Assembly (NCBI RefSeq): GCF_001514115.1
Contig: NZ_KQ948452.1
Coordinates: 536,460-600,459, forward strand
Source: Streptomyces olivochromogenes
GTDB lineage: Bacteria > Actinomycetota > Actinomycetes > Streptomycetales > Streptomycetaceae
Length of the DNA stretch: 64,000 bases
Reading direction: 5' to 3'
The notes under the pieces were generated by a model, which had not been told where the DNA came from, searched no databases, and saw only the letters and a program-made list of their open reading frames with translations. A program made the translations under genes and the position numbers. Shown piece after piece: positions 1 to 9,724 of the stretch (position 1 is the stretch's first letter; every line of letters starts with the position of its first letter).

Positions 1-69
1 CCCAGGCCGTCCACCGCGGCCTCAGCCGCAGGCGCGGCGCCGTCCAGGGGCTCACTCCGGAGAACAGGA

Positions 70-924
70 TCAGCGAGGTGTCGGACGGTTCGGCGCCGCG
101 CGGACCGGTGCGGGGCTGGGACGGGCCGGAGCGGGGCGCCACACCCTGACCCCGACGGCGTACAGCGCGAGGCCGAGCACGAGACCCGCTCCCGCGCCGA
201 AACAGAGCGCCGGGATCAACTCCCAGGGCTTCGCGCGGGTGCCCCAGTAGGCCCACCAGCGTGACGCCCGCTGCACGGCGCCCATCAGCCCGCAGCCGCC
301 GATGACGGCGGCGGCCAGCCACCGGTCGGAACGCGAGAGCACCGGCACCCCCACCGGTTCGGCCGAGGGCGCCCGGCGCAGCGCGACGCTCACGAAGGCC
401 ACGATCACGACGGCCCCCACCAGCGAACTGCCGTACTGCGCGTAGGTGAACACCGGCGTGCCGTCGGCGTTCCTCGACAGGACGGGGACCAGCCGAACTC
501 CCCACCGGTCGTGGTGCGTGAACGCGTCCCACACGACGTGTGTCAGCGCGCCGAGCACCGCGGAGGCGTACCACCACAGTGCGGCCGAGGAGCGCACCGG
601 CCCGCGCGGTGTCCCGCAGCGCAGCAGAGTCGCGGGACCGCCCTGACGGGCCCGTGGCAGCAACGCCACCAAGGGTTCGCGCAGTATCAGCCAGGCACCC
701 ACCAACGCGCAGGCGACGAGTACGTCGAAGGTGAGGACACCCGTGAACGAGTGGGTGAAGTCGCCGAACTCCATCGCTCCGGGGACCACGCTCGCCGCGT
801 AGTAGGTCATGTCGGGGGCGAAGGAACCGGCCACGAGTGCCGCGGGCGCGAGGCGGCCGCGGCCGCTTCCGTCGCCGCGCAGGGCGGGCAGTACGGCCGC
901 CGCGTGGCTGAGGGTGAAGGGCAA
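70..924 (-). CDS. DUF4184 family integral membrane protein
   Basis: The protein begins with PFTLSHAAAVLP and contains DMTYY, HSFTG and WDAFTHHDRWG; this set of His/Asp-rich motifs in a multi-pass membrane protein is characteristic of the DUF4184 family. The function is unknown. I chose the TTG start at 924 rather than the longer frame reaching 1020: the family normally starts at the PFTLSHA motif, and a clear AGGGGG ribosome binding site lies five bases before this TTG. That gives 284 residues with several hydrophobic segments. The conserved His/Asp residues suggest a metal site, which is inference. The gene is divergent from the transglycosylase gene to its right. Confidence 0.75.
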   Translation of the reverse strand: MPFTLSHAAAVLPALRGDGSGRGRLAPAALVAGSFAPDMTYYAASVVPGAMEFGDFTHSFTGVLTFDVLVACALVGAWLILREPLVALLPRARQGGPATLLRCGTPRGPVRSSAALWWYASAVLGALTHVVWDAFTHHDRWGVRLVPVLSRNADGTPVFTYAQYGSSLVGAVVIVAFVSVALRRAPSAEPVGVPVLSRSDRWLAAAVIGGCGLMGAVQRASRWWAYWGTRAKPWELIPALCFGAGAGLVLGLALYAVGVRVWRPAPARPSPAPVRAAPNRPTPR

Positions 925-1180
925 AGCGTCCCCCTGTGGCAGACGGTGGTCTGATATGTCGGCCCCGGTGATCTCCGGCGCCCAGTATGAGGGACGTATG
1001 AAAATGTCCGCGGGCTCCACCCCGCGGTGCGTGTTCTCTTGGACAATCCCACATGGCCAACCGGTGAAAATCGGGCACGAACGGGTGCCCGGGCGACGGA
1101 AGTTGTCGTAGGGTCGCCTGGGTCACTGAGCCAGCGAACGCGCGGTGCGCGGGCGGTCGTCCACGGGAGGGGTTCACTCA

Positions 1181-2896
1181 ATGGCGGCGCATTTCGGCAG
1201 ACTGCGCAAGGGAGCGACGACCACCGCCGTGGCCGCGGTCGCGGTCGCGGCCCTGTCCGCTTCCCAGGCACCCGGAGTGACCACCGACGACCTCGGCAGA
1301 CAGGCCGCCGGCGCCGCCCAGCCATCGGGGGACGCGAACACCGGCGGCGAAGGCGGCGGCGCGACCGGCGACTCGCCGTACTACACCGACCTTCCGCCGC
1401 TGAAGAGCCCCAACCCGAGCCCGTCGGCGAGTCCGACCACCGGCACGACCGTCTCCGTGGGCGAGGCCGAGGCCGGCATACCCGCGACCGTCCTCGACGC
1501 CTACAAGAAGGCCGAGGCCGAGCTGCGCGCCTCCAAGCCGGGCTGCAACCTGCCCTGGCAACTCCTCGCCGCCATCGGCAAGGTCGAGTCAGGCCAGGCC
1601 CGCGGCGGCCGGGTCGACGCGAGCGGTACGACGTACTCGCCGATCCTCGGCCCCAAGCTCGACGGCAACGGCTTCGCGCTGATCGCCGACACCGACAACG
1701 GCGCGTACGACGGCGACCCCGCCTACGACCGGGCCGTGGGCCCCATGCAGTTCATCCCCTCCACCTGGGAGTGGGCAGGCCGCGACGGCAACGGCGATGG
1801 CAAGAAGGACCCCAACAACGTCTACGACGCGGCGCTCGCGGCCGGCCACTACCTGTGCCGGTTCGACCGGGACCTGTCCGTGCAGTCGCAGATGAACGCC
1901 GCGATCCTGAACTACAACAACTCGACGGAGTACCTCAACACGGTTCTGTCGTGGCTGGAGTACTACCGCAAGGGCACCTACGAGGTCCCGGACGGCACGG
2001 GCACCCTGCCCTCGCACAGCAGCAACAGCGACCCCGGGGCGAGCCCCAGCCCGTCCACGCCCGCGACACCGAGCACGCCGAGTACGCCGAGCACACCGAG
2101 TACGCCGAGCACCCCCAAGCCGGGCAGCGGCGGCTCGACGAGCCCCACCCCGAAGCCGCCCGCGCCGAGTTCGCCCGCGCCGAGCCCGACGCCTCCCACG
2201 CCCACCCAGACGGTGGACCATCTGGAGGACGCGGACACCGGGAAGCTCACGGCGACGGCGGGCAGCGCCTTCGGCGCCAAGGTCGCCGTGCGGGCCGAGT
2301 CCAAGGCGAGCAAGGGTGTGGCGAAGGTCCGGGTGCGATTCACGATCATCGGTGACACGGACGCCACGTTCACCGGCGGCGAGAGCGTCGCCACGGTCGT
2401 CACCGGCAGCGCGGGCACGGCCACCGCGCCCGCACTCGTGGCGGGGGAGAAGGCCGGCGACTTCACCGTGCGCGCCACCGTCGTGGGCCGCGTGCTGGGC
2501 GGCCTCGACTACACGGCCACCGTCACCCCGCGCCAGGCCGACACCCTCACCCGCACCGGCGACACCGCGCTGACCTGCGTGCCGGGCGGCGAGTTCGCCG
2601 ACCAGGTCGAGCTGAAGGCCACCTACAAGGGCGCCGTCGCGGGCAAGGTCGCGGCCACCGCGACGCTCATCAAGTCGGCGGACGACCCGACCGAGAACGA
2701 CAAGGGCCCGTACTTCAAGGACGCGGACGGCAAGACGATCCGCACCCTCACGGACCTCACGACGGACGCCGACGGCGTGCTCAAGCTCCCCAAGCTGTAC
2801 GCGGACGACGCGACCGGCACGTTCCTGCTCCGCGTCAACACCACGGGCGGCGCGGTGCTGACGGTCGAGTTGAAGGTCGCCGCGGCCGCCTCGTAG
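1181..2896 (+). CDS. Secreted lytic transglycosylase (SLT-like) with Ser/Thr/Pro linker
   Basis: A cell-wall murein hydrolase of the lytic transglycosylase type, 571 residues. Residues about 10-30 are a hydrophobic export signal after a basic start. The catalytic domain (about 95-260) contains KVESG, whose Glu136 is the expected catalytic acid, and the typical VGPMQFIPSTW motif. A NGDGKKDP loop may bind a cation. A low-complexity Pro/Ser/Thr linker follows, including 9-bp tandem repeats (TPS units) near 2058-2120, then a C-terminal domain of about 220 residues that looks beta-rich and is not recognised. The start is the ATG at 1181 behind GGGAGGGG. A strong hairpin follows the stop, so the gene appears to be monocistronic. 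Confidence 0.85.
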   Translation: MAAHFGRLRKGATTTAVAAVAVAALSASQAPGVTTDDLGRQAAGAAQPSGDANTGGEGGGATGDSPYYTDLPPLKSPNPSPSASPTTGTTVSVGEAEAGIPATVLDAYKKAEAELRASKPGCNLPWQLLAAIGKVESGQARGGRVDASGTTYSPILGPKLDGNGFALIADTDNGAYDGDPAYDRAVGPMQFIPSTWEWAGRDGNGDGKKDPNNVYDAALAAGHYLCRFDRDLSVQSQMNAAILNYNNSTEYLNTVLSWLEYYRKGTYEVPDGTGTLPSHSSNSDPGASPSPSTPATPSTPSTPSTPSTPSTPKPGSGGSTSPTPKPPAPSSPAPSPTPPTPTQTVDHLEDADTGKLTATAGSAFGAKVAVRAESKASKGVAKVRVRFTIIGDTDATFTGGESVATVVTGSAGTATAPALVAGEKAGDFTVRATVVGRVLGGLDYTATVTPRQADTLTRTGDTALTCVPGGEFADQVELKATYKGAVAGKVAATATLIKSADDPTENDKGPYFKDADGKTIRTLTDLTTDADGVLKLPKLYADDATGTFLLRVNTTGGAVLTVELKVAAAAS

Positions 2897-2912
2897 GCCG
2901 TACGCGCGTCAA

Positions 2913-2946
2913 GGGCGCCCCTCCGCCGACAGGCGCAGGGGCGCCC
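2913..2946 (+). terminator. Hairpin terminator after the transglycosylase gene
   Basis: A perfect 10-bp stem (GGGCGCCCCT against AGGGGCGCCC) with a 14-base loop lies 17 bases after the stop codon. There is no T-run, as is usual for actinomycete terminators. Confidence 0.7.
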
Positions 2947-3049
2947 TCGTTCGTGTGCGCAATGTGTTCTCATCTCGCCCCGCCGTTGCTACGGTGCCGG
3001 ATCTGACGAGGTATCAGTTCTCGATCCGCCGTCCCCCGGGAGGCCCCGC

Positions 3050-3184
3050 ATGCGCGCCCTCATCGCCGCCGCGACCGGTCTCGCCGTGGCGTTCGCCCTG
3101 GTGCTCACGATCACGGCCATGGGCTCACCGGCAGGCAAGACCTCGCCCAAGCCGCTGCTGACGACCGTGCCCGCGCACCCGTAG
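3050..3184 (+). CDS. Small membrane peptide, SPW_0924-like
   Basis: A 44-residue reading frame with ATG behind GGGAGGCC. It has one hydrophobic helix (residues about 3-24, rich in Ala/Leu/Val) and the tail SPKPLLTTVPAHP. The length and the tail agree with the small actinobacterial SPW_0924 family as I remember it; the role is unknown. It ends 39 bases before the DUF3068 gene and is probably co-transcribed with it. Confidence 0.7.
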   Translation: MRALIAAATGLAVAFALVLTITAMGSPAGKTSPKPLLTTVPAHP

Positions 3185-3223
3185 CGCTCAGGGCATCCGC
3201 AACTCTCAGGGAGGGACGCCGAG

Positions 3224-4216
3224 ATGCGTCGCAAGGCCAGCCTGATCCTGCTCGCCTTCGCCGTGTTCTTCGCGGCGCTGTCCCCGCTGCTGCGCTGGTA
3301 CGCCTTCCCGCGGCTGGCGAAGATCCCCGCCAACCAGTACCAGGACATGGTCCTGGAGGCGAGGGACGCGACCCTGCTCGACTACGGCACCATGCAGGCC
3401 AAGAAGGTCCCCGAGGTCACCATCGTGCAGACCCTGAAGGGCAACGTCGAGGCCTCCGACCGCATCGAGAGGACGGCGGGCCGCGACGTCGTCGTCTGGG
3501 ACAGCCTCTCCTATGTGCAGGGCCCCGACGGGAAGATGGTCTCCAAGCTCCCTGAGCGCTACATCTTCGACGCGCACAGCCAGGACCCCGTCCACGCCAC
3601 CGGCGAGTCCGTCGACGGCGACCCGGTCACACGCGAGGGCATCGAGTTCAAGTGGCCCTTCCACACGGAGAAGCGGGACTACGAGTACTTCGACGCGCAG
3701 ACCCGCACCTCGGCCCCCATCCACTACAAGGGCACCCATACCTTCCGCGGCGTCAAGGTGTACTACTTCGAGCAGACCATCCCCTGGACGAAGGTCAAGT
3801 TCCCCAAGGTCATGCCGGTCCAGGGCATCACCCCGGAGTCGGTCGCCAAGACGGGCACGACACGCTGGTACACGACCGTCCGCAAGTTCTGGGTGGAACC
3901 GGTCACCGGGGCGCCGGTCTACGGCGAGGAGATCCACAAGGAGGAGCTGCGGGGCGGCACCCTCCTCGGGGACCGCGACAAGGTGACCGCCTTCGCCGGG
4001 CACGTGAAGATGCGCGAGGACTACATCAAGCACACCGTCGCCCTGGTCAAGTCCAACCGCACCCTGATCCTGCTGCTGACGTCGTATCTGCCGTGGGGCT
4101 TCCTGCTCCTGGGCGCGGCTCTGCTGTCCCTCTCCCTCTACCTGGAGGCGCGCAGCCGCCGCCCGGGCGACCCGGCCCCCACGGAGGCGGCGGAACCGGA
4201 GCCGGTCAACGCCTGA
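3224..4216 (+). CDS. DUF3068 family (PorA-like) membrane-anchored protein
   Basis: 330 residues with an N-terminal signal/anchor helix (about 3-24) and a C-terminal transmembrane helix (about 280-300), followed by a short basic and acidic tail. The large middle part should face the outside of the membrane. The layout and the motifs RYIFDAHSQ and WKVKFPKVMP-like strands fit the DUF3068 (PorA family) proteins of actinobacteria. The biochemical role is not known. SD GGGAGG precedes the ATG at 3224. The last 11 bases overlap the end of the convergent hrpB gene. Confidence 0.8.
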   Translation: MRRKASLILLAFAVFFAALSPLLRWYAFPRLAKIPANQYQDMVLEARDATLLDYGTMQAKKVPEVTIVQTLKGNVEASDRIERTAGRDVVVWDSLSYVQGPDGKMVSKLPERYIFDAHSQDPVHATGESVDGDPVTREGIEFKWPFHTEKRDYEYFDAQTRTSAPIHYKGTHTFRGVKVYYFEQTIPWTKVKFPKVMPVQGITPESVAKTGTTRWYTTVRKFWVEPVTGAPVYGEEIHKEELRGGTLLGDRDKVTAFAGHVKMREDYIKHTVALVKSNRTLILLLTSYLPWGFLLLGAALLSLSLYLEARSRRPGDPAPTEAAEPEPVNA

Positions 4217-6776
4217 GCCGCGCGTTCGTGTGCCGGGTGGGCTCGGCGGTGGCCGGGTCCTCGGGCCACGGATGCTTGGGGTAGCGGCCCCGCAGCTCCG
4301 CCCGCACCGCCTTGTACCCGTCCTTCCAGAAGGAGGCGAGGTCGGCGGTGACGGCGGCCGGGCGCCCGGCGGGCGAGAGCAGATGGACCAGTACGGGCAC
4401 CCCGGCGACGGCCGGTGACTCGTGCAGCCCGAACATCTCCTGCAGTTTGACGGCGAGCACCGGCTGCTCGGGGTTGGCGTAGTCGATCCGGATCCTGGAC
4501 CCACTGGGCACCTCGATCCGCTCGGGCGCGAGCTCGTCCAGCCGGGCGGCGTCTCCCGTGGCCCAGGGCAGCAGCCGGTTCAGCGCCTGCCCGGCGTCGA
4601 TCCGCGCCAGATCGGCCCGCCGCCGGGCACGGCCGAGCTCGGGCTCCAGCCACTCGTCCACGCGCGCGTGGAGCGCGTCGTCGGACACGTCGGGCCAGGG
4701 GGCGCCCAGGTGCAGCCGCAGGAACGCGAGCCGCCGCCGCAGCCCCTCGGCGTCCGGGGACCACCGCAACAGCCCGAACCCGTCCTCCCGCAGCCCTTCG
4801 AGCAACGCCTCCCGTACGAGCCCGGGGTCGGCCTTCTTCAGCGGACGCACCGCCAGCTCCACGGCCCCGAGCCGTTCGACCCGCCGCGCGACCACGTCGC
4901 CGTCGGCCCAGTGGACCTCGTCCCCCTCGGTGTGCAGGGGCGCCGCGGCCCGCCGTGCCGTCTCCTCGTCGACGACGGCGGCAAGCCGCACACGCGCGTG
5001 CCCGGCCCCGACGGGCCGATCGGCCACGGCGACCGCCAGCCAGGGCGCGCCGCGCAGTACCGAGCCGTCGCCGACGTCGGCACGGGTGCCGTTCAGCATG
5101 AGGTAGGAGCCGCCCTGCGCCTGCGCGAGCCGCTCGGGGAACGTCAGGGCAGCCACCAGCGCGACCACGCGATCGTCGCCGCCGCCGGCCGGCCACGGAC
5201 CACCTTCGCGCCCGTCACCGCGGTCGCTGTCCCGGGCGGGTGGGTGGGAAAGTCCCGTCGACGCGGAGCGCAGGCGTCGGGATTCGGTGCGCCAGCGGGA
5301 CGCGTAGGCGTCGCCGCCGCGTCGGGCCAGTCTCCAGGCCCCGGCCAGGTCGTCGCCGTACTCGCGGGGCGGCTCCTCGCTCAGGAGGGCGACCACTTCG
5401 GCGGCGCGGTCGGCGCCCACCACGGGGGCCGCGTCCAGCAGCGCCCGGGCGAGCCGGGGGTGCAGGCCCAGCCGGGACATGCGCACACCCCGTTCCGTGG
5501 CCCGACCGGCCGCGTCCACGGCACCCACCGCCGACAGGACGGACCGCGCCGCCGCCATCGCCCCGCCCGGCGGCGGGTCCAGGAGTGCCAGCCCCGTCGC
5601 CCCGGGGTCGCCCCAGCAGGCCGCCTGCAGGGCGAACGCCGTCAGGTCGGCCACCTTGATCTCCGGGGCGGGAAATCGCGGCAAACGGGCGTCCTCGGCC
5701 TCCGTCCAGCAGCGGTACACCCGCCCCGGCGCCTCACGCCCGGCCCGCCCCGCCCGCTGCCGCCCGGCCGCCTGCGAGGCCCGTACCGTCGTCAGGGCGC
5801 TCAGCCCGCGCGCGTGGTCCACCCGCGGCTCCCGCGCCAGCCCGGAGTCGACGACCACCCGCACCCCCGGAACCGTCAGGGACGACTCCGCCACGGAGGT
5901 CGCCAGGACCACCCGGCGCCGGCCCCCGGTCCCCGGTGACAGCACCGCGTCCTGCACGGCGGCGGGCGCCCGCCCGTGCACCTGCAGCACGTCGACCCGG
6001 CCGCCCAGATCTCCCAGCCCGCCCGCCACCCGCGCGATCTCCCCGACCCCGGGGAGGAAACAGAGGACGTCCCCCTCGCACTCCGCCAGTGCCCGCCGCA
6101 CCACCGACGCGACATGCGTCAGCAGCGCCGGGTCGACACGCATGCCGTGCGGCGGCCGTACCGGACGTACCGGAGGCGCCCACTCGACCTCCACCGGATA
6201 CGAGACGCCCTGCGCCGCGACGACGGGCGCGTCGCCGAGCAGCCGCGCCCACCCCGCCGCGTCCGTGGTCGCCGACGCCGCCACGAGCCGCAGCTCGGGA
6301 CGGAGCGCGGCCCGTACGTCCAGGAGGAACGCGGCGACCGTGTCGGCGTCCAGATGACGTTCGTGGCACTCGTCGAGCACCACCACGTCGACGCCCGCGA
6401 GCTCCTGGTCCCGCTGGAGCCGTTGGAGGAGGACGCCCGTCGTGACGACCTCCACACGCGTGCGTGGCCCCACGACCCGCTCCCCGCGCACGGTGAACCC
6501 GACGCTCTCGCCGACCTTCTCGCCGAGCAGCCAGGCCATCCGCCGCGCCGCGGCCCGGGCGGCGATCCGCCGCGGTTCGGCGACCACGACCCGGCGCGCC
6601 GGCCGCCCGTCACCCAGGCCGCCGAGGAGTCCGGCGAGAGCCAGCGGCACGAGGGTCGTCTTGCCGGTCCCGGGCGGCGCCACGAGCACGGCGCTGCCGC
6701 CGTCCTCCAGGGCGTCGTCCAGGGCGGGCAGGGCGCCGCGTACGGGCAGCGCGTCCAGGGCGTCGTAACGGATCAC
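4206..6776 (-). CDS. hrpB: ATP-dependent RNA helicase HrpB
   Basis: A DExH-box helicase of 856 residues, close to the family length of about 800-850. It contains Walker A (PPGTGKTTLVP, near residue 35), the DECH box (VLDECHERHLDADT, near 133), the SATTDA motif III, the motif VI region QRAGRAGRE, then the helicase-associated region and the HrpB-specific C-terminal domain (KLQEMFGL, SPAGRP, FWKDGYKAVRAELRGRYPKHPWPEDP-type end). The start is a GTG four bases after the stop of the upstream methyltransferase gene, so the two form an operon. The exact RNA substrate of HrpB proteins is not established. Confidence 0.92.
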   Translation of the reverse strand: MIRYDALDALPVRGALPALDDALEDGGSAVLVAPPGTGKTTLVPLALAGLLGGLGDGRPARRVVVAEPRRIAARAAARRMAWLLGEKVGESVGFTVRGERVVGPRTRVEVVTTGVLLQRLQRDQELAGVDVVVLDECHERHLDADTVAAFLLDVRAALRPELRLVAASATTDAAGWARLLGDAPVVAAQGVSYPVEVEWAPPVRPVRPPHGMRVDPALLTHVASVVRRALAECEGDVLCFLPGVGEIARVAGGLGDLGGRVDVLQVHGRAPAAVQDAVLSPGTGGRRRVVLATSVAESSLTVPGVRVVVDSGLAREPRVDHARGLSALTTVRASQAAGRQRAGRAGREAPGRVYRCWTEAEDARLPRFPAPEIKVADLTAFALQAACWGDPGATGLALLDPPPGGAMAAARSVLSAVGAVDAAGRATERGVRMSRLGLHPRLARALLDAAPVVGADRAAEVVALLSEEPPREYGDDLAGAWRLARRGGDAYASRWRTESRRLRSASTGLSHPPARDSDRGDGREGGPWPAGGGDDRVVALVAALTFPERLAQAQGGSYLMLNGTRADVGDGSVLRGAPWLAVAVADRPVGAGHARVRLAAVVDEETARRAAAPLHTEGDEVHWADGDVVARRVERLGAVELAVRPLKKADPGLVREALLEGLREDGFGLLRWSPDAEGLRRRLAFLRLHLGAPWPDVSDDALHARVDEWLEPELGRARRRADLARIDAGQALNRLLPWATGDAARLDELAPERIEVPSGSRIRIDYANPEQPVLAVKLQEMFGLHESPAVAGVPVLVHLLSPAGRPAAVTADLASFWKDGYKAVRAELRGRYPKHPWPEDPATAEPTRHTNARLRR

Positions 6777-6780
6777 CCGT

Positions 6781-7662
6781 TCAGTCTCGTACGCACACGA
6801 AGATCGCCGTACCGGGGATCAGGTTTCCGCGCAGCGGGGACCAGCCGCCCCACTCCTGGGTGTTCCAGGCGGGCCACTGCGGCTCGACCAGGTCCAGCAG
6901 CCGGAAGCCCCCGGCCACCACGTCCCGTACCCGGTCGCCGATCGTCCTGTGGTGCTCGACGTACACCGCGTGGCCCTCCTCGTCCTGCTCGACGTAGGGA
7001 GTGCGGTCGAAGTAGGAGGAGGAGACGGACAGGCCCTCGGGGCCGGGCTCGTCCGGGAAGGCCCAGCGGATCGGGTGCGTCACGGAGAAGACGAAGCGGC
7101 CGCCCGGGCGCAGCACCCGGTGGACCTCCTTCAGGACGCGCACCGGGTCGGCGACGAACGGCAACGCGCCGTACGCCGAGCACGCGAGGTCGAAGGAGCC
7201 GTCGGCGAAGGGCAGCGCGCCCGCGTCGGCCTCCACGAGGGGCACCCCGCCGCCTATGCGCAGCGCGTGCTGGAGCTGGCGGTGGGAGAGGTCAAGGGCG
7301 ACCGGACGGGCGCCCTGGGCGGCCAGCCAGCGCGAGCACTGGGCCGCGCCGGCACCGATCTCCAGGATGTCCTTGCCCTTGAGGTCCTCCGGCGGGCCGA
7401 GCAGCTCGGCCTCCACCTCGTCGAGGCCCTCGGGGCCCCATACGAAACGGTCGTCCCCGAGGAACGTGCCGTGTTCTGTCTGGTAGTCGTCCGCGTTCCG
7501 GTCCCACCAGCCGCGGTTGGCGCGGGAGCTCTCCGTGACGCCGGCGTCGCGCCGGGTCGCCTCCGGCTCGGCGGGTTCGGGCTCCCGGACCTCGGAGTGT
7601 TCCGGTTCGTGGATCTGGGGCTCTTGGATGATCGGCTCCCTCGTATTAGTCTGCGGCTCCAA
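6781..7662 (-). CDS. Class I SAM-dependent methyltransferase
   Basis: The SAM-binding core is visible: ILEIGAGAAQCSRWLA (motif I, near residue 101) and LDLSHRQLQHA, later FVADPVRVLKEVHRVLRPGG, typical of the UbiE/type 11 methyltransferases. The substrate is unknown. No ATG or GTG lies near the conserved start NRGWWDRNADDYQTEHG, so the TTG at 7662 is the only practical start. This gives an unusual N-terminal tail of about 40 residues with repeated Glu-Pro pairs. The gene is the first of an operon with hrpB, with a four-base gap. Confidence 0.8.
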   Translation of the reverse strand: MEPQTNTREPIIQEPQIHEPEHSEVREPEPAEPEATRRDAGVTESSRANRGWWDRNADDYQTEHGTFLGDDRFVWGPEGLDEVEAELLGPPEDLKGKDILEIGAGAAQCSRWLAAQGARPVALDLSHRQLQHALRIGGGVPLVEADAGALPFADGSFDLACSAYGALPFVADPVRVLKEVHRVLRPGGRFVFSVTHPIRWAFPDEPGPEGLSVSSSYFDRTPYVEQDEEGHAVYVEHHRTIGDRVRDVVAGGFRLLDLVEPQWPAWNTQEWGGWSPLRGNLIPGTAIFVCVRD

Positions 7663-7771
7663 CCGGTCTCGGGAGTGTCACGGCAGGGGTTCCCTATGGC
7701 CCGCGTGGCCTCGTGAGACAGGTTTTGTGCCGGGATTGCGGCGATCCGCCCCGGGTGTGCGCCTTCGCGCA

Positions 7772-7800
7772 TTGACCCTGCCCGGCTGCCCCCGTATGCT
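7772..7800 (+). promoter_or_regulatory. Vegetative promoter of rpsA
   Basis: TTGACC (7772-7777), a 17-bp spacer and TATGCT (7795-7800) form an almost consensus housekeeping promoter, rare in such GC-rich DNA. Transcription would begin near 7807 and leave a leader of about 190 bases before rpsA. Apart from this promoter and leader, 7663-7999 contains no gene I can support. Confidence 0.75.
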
Positions 7801-7999
7801 ACAAGTTGCGCTGCGGGCCTGCGCTCCTCAGACGTAGCAGGCTGCGCTCGCATCTGTATGTATGTCCCCTCGGTTTTCGAGGCGCCACCGGGTAACCGGG
7901 TTCGGCGCTTCCTTGGCTGTCCGGCTTCTACAGGGCGAAACGGGCTCCCGGCGTAAGCAGTACCTACGACTCTCTGTCCGTACCGGAGCCCTTTCCCAC

Positions 8000-9499
8000 A
8001 TGACGAGCAGCACCGAGACCACCGCCACCACTCCGCAGGTTGCGGTCAACGACATCGGTAACGAGGAAGCCTTCCTCGCCGCGATCGACGAGACGATCAA
8101 GTACTTCAACGACGGCGACATCGTCGACGGCGTCATCGTGAAGGTCGACCGGGACGAGGTCCTGCTCGACATCGGTTACAAGACCGAAGGTGTCATCCCG
8201 AGCCGCGAGCTCTCGATCAAGCACGACGTCGACCCGAACGAGGTCGTCGCCGTCGGTGACGAGATCGAAGCCCTTGTTCTCCAGAAGGAGGACAAGGAAG
8301 GCCGCCTGATCCTCTCGAAGAAGCGCGCCCAGTACGAGCGCGCCTGGGGCACCATCGAGAAGATCAAGGAAGAGGACGGCATCGTCACCGGTACCGTCAT
8401 CGAGGTCGTCAAGGGTGGACTCATCCTCGACATCGGCCTCCGTGGCTTCCTGCCGGCTTCCCTCGTCGAGATGCGCCGTGTCCGCGACCTCCAGCCCTAC
8501 GTGGGCAAGGAGCTCGAGGCCAAGATCATCGAGCTGGACAAGAACCGCAACAACGTGGTCCTGTCCCGCCGTGCCTGGCTGGAGCAGACCCAGTCCGAGG
8601 TTCGCCAGACGTTCCTCACCACCCTCCAGAAGGGTCAGGTCCGCTCCGGCGTCGTCTCCTCGATCGTCAACTTCGGTGCCTTCGTGGACCTGGGTGGCGT
8701 CGACGGTCTCGTGCACGTCTCCGAGCTCTCCTGGAAGCACATCGACCACCCCTCCGAGGTTGTCGAGGTCGGCCAGGAAGTCACCGTCGAGGTCCTCGAC
8801 GTCGACATGGACCGCGAGCGCGTCTCCCTGTCGCTCAAGGCGACGCAGGAAGACCCGTGGCAGCAGTTCGCCCGTACGCACCAGATCGGTCAGGTCGTCC
8901 CGGGTAAGGTCACCAAGCTCGTTCCGTTCGGTGCGTTCGTCCGCGTGGACGAGGGCATCGAGGGTCTGGTCCACATCTCCGAGCTGGCCGAGCGCCACGT
9001 GGAGATCCCGGAGCAGGTCGTCCAGGTCAACGACGAGATCTTCGTCAAGGTCATCGACATCGACCTCGAGCGCCGCCGCATCAGCCTCTCGCTGAAGCAG
9101 GCCAACGAGTCCTTCGGTGCCGACCCGGCCTCGGTCGAGTTCGACCCGACCCTGTACGGCATGGCCGCGTCCTACGACGACCAGGGCAACTACATCTACC
9201 CCGAGGGCTTCGACCCCGAGACCAACGACTGGCTCGAGGGCTACGAGACCCAGCGCGAGGCGTGGGAGCACCAGTACGCCGAGGCGCAGTCGCGCTTCGA
9301 GCAGCACCAGGCTCAGGTCATCAAGTCCCGCGAGGCCGACGCTCAGGCCGAGGCCGAGGGTGCCACCTCCACGAGCGCGGCTCCGGCCGCCTCCGGTGGC
9401 GGTTCGTACTCCTCGGAGTCGGACGACACCTCCGGCGCCCTGGCGTCGGACGAGGCCCTGGCTGCGCTTCGCGAGAAGCTCGCCGGCGGCCAGAGCTGA
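8000..9499 (+). CDS. rpsA: 30S ribosomal protein S1
   Basis: Binds mRNA and helps recruit it to the 30S subunit. The 499-residue protein has four S1 (OB-fold) domains at about 34-103, 120-187, 205-275 and 292-362, each with the FGAFVDLG/VHVSELS-type signature in the last two; four domains is the actinobacterial form (six in E. coli). The C-terminal 60 residues are acidic and Ser/Ala-rich. The reading frame stays open back to 7862, but the ATG at 8000 (MTSSTE) matches the family start. T-ending codons (GGT, GTT) are more common than in the neighbours, as expected for a highly expressed gene. Confidence 0.97.
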   Translation: MTSSTETTATTPQVAVNDIGNEEAFLAAIDETIKYFNDGDIVDGVIVKVDRDEVLLDIGYKTEGVIPSRELSIKHDVDPNEVVAVGDEIEALVLQKEDKEGRLILSKKRAQYERAWGTIEKIKEEDGIVTGTVIEVVKGGLILDIGLRGFLPASLVEMRRVRDLQPYVGKELEAKIIELDKNRNNVVLSRRAWLEQTQSEVRQTFLTTLQKGQVRSGVVSSIVNFGAFVDLGGVDGLVHVSELSWKHIDHPSEVVEVGQEVTVEVLDVDMDRERVSLSLKATQEDPWQQFARTHQIGQVVPGKVTKLVPFGAFVRVDEGIEGLVHISELAERHVEIPEQVVQVNDEIFVKVIDIDLERRRISLSLKQANESFGADPASVEFDPTLYGMAASYDDQGNYIYPEGFDPETNDWLEGYETQREAWEHQYAEAQSRFEQHQAQVIKSREADAQAEAEGATSTSAAPAASGGGSYSSESDDTSGALASDEALAALREKLAGGQS

Positions 9500-9526
9500 A
9501 AGCTCACCGCTAGCCAGTAGCACGTG

Positions 9527-9564
9527 ACTGCGGGCCCGCACCCTTCGGGGTGCGGGCCCGCAGT
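9527..9564 (+). terminator. Strong terminator of rpsA
   Basis: A perfect 17-bp stem with a TTCG tetraloop (stem arms 9527-9543 and 9548-9564), followed by GCGTTTG. It lies 27 bases after the rpsA stop. Confidence 0.9.
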
Positions 9565-9724
9565 GCGTTTGCTCCCCATTCCTCCCCCCTTCGTCCCCCG
9601 GCCGTCCAGCGGGCCGCACATGTGCGGTTGCAGAAACGTGCGGGATACACGAGTAACTGACGGGCCGTAACCAGCCATTGGGAGGCTTCCCCGGTCGTTC
9701 AAGATCGAAAGGGGAGCCCCCGTC

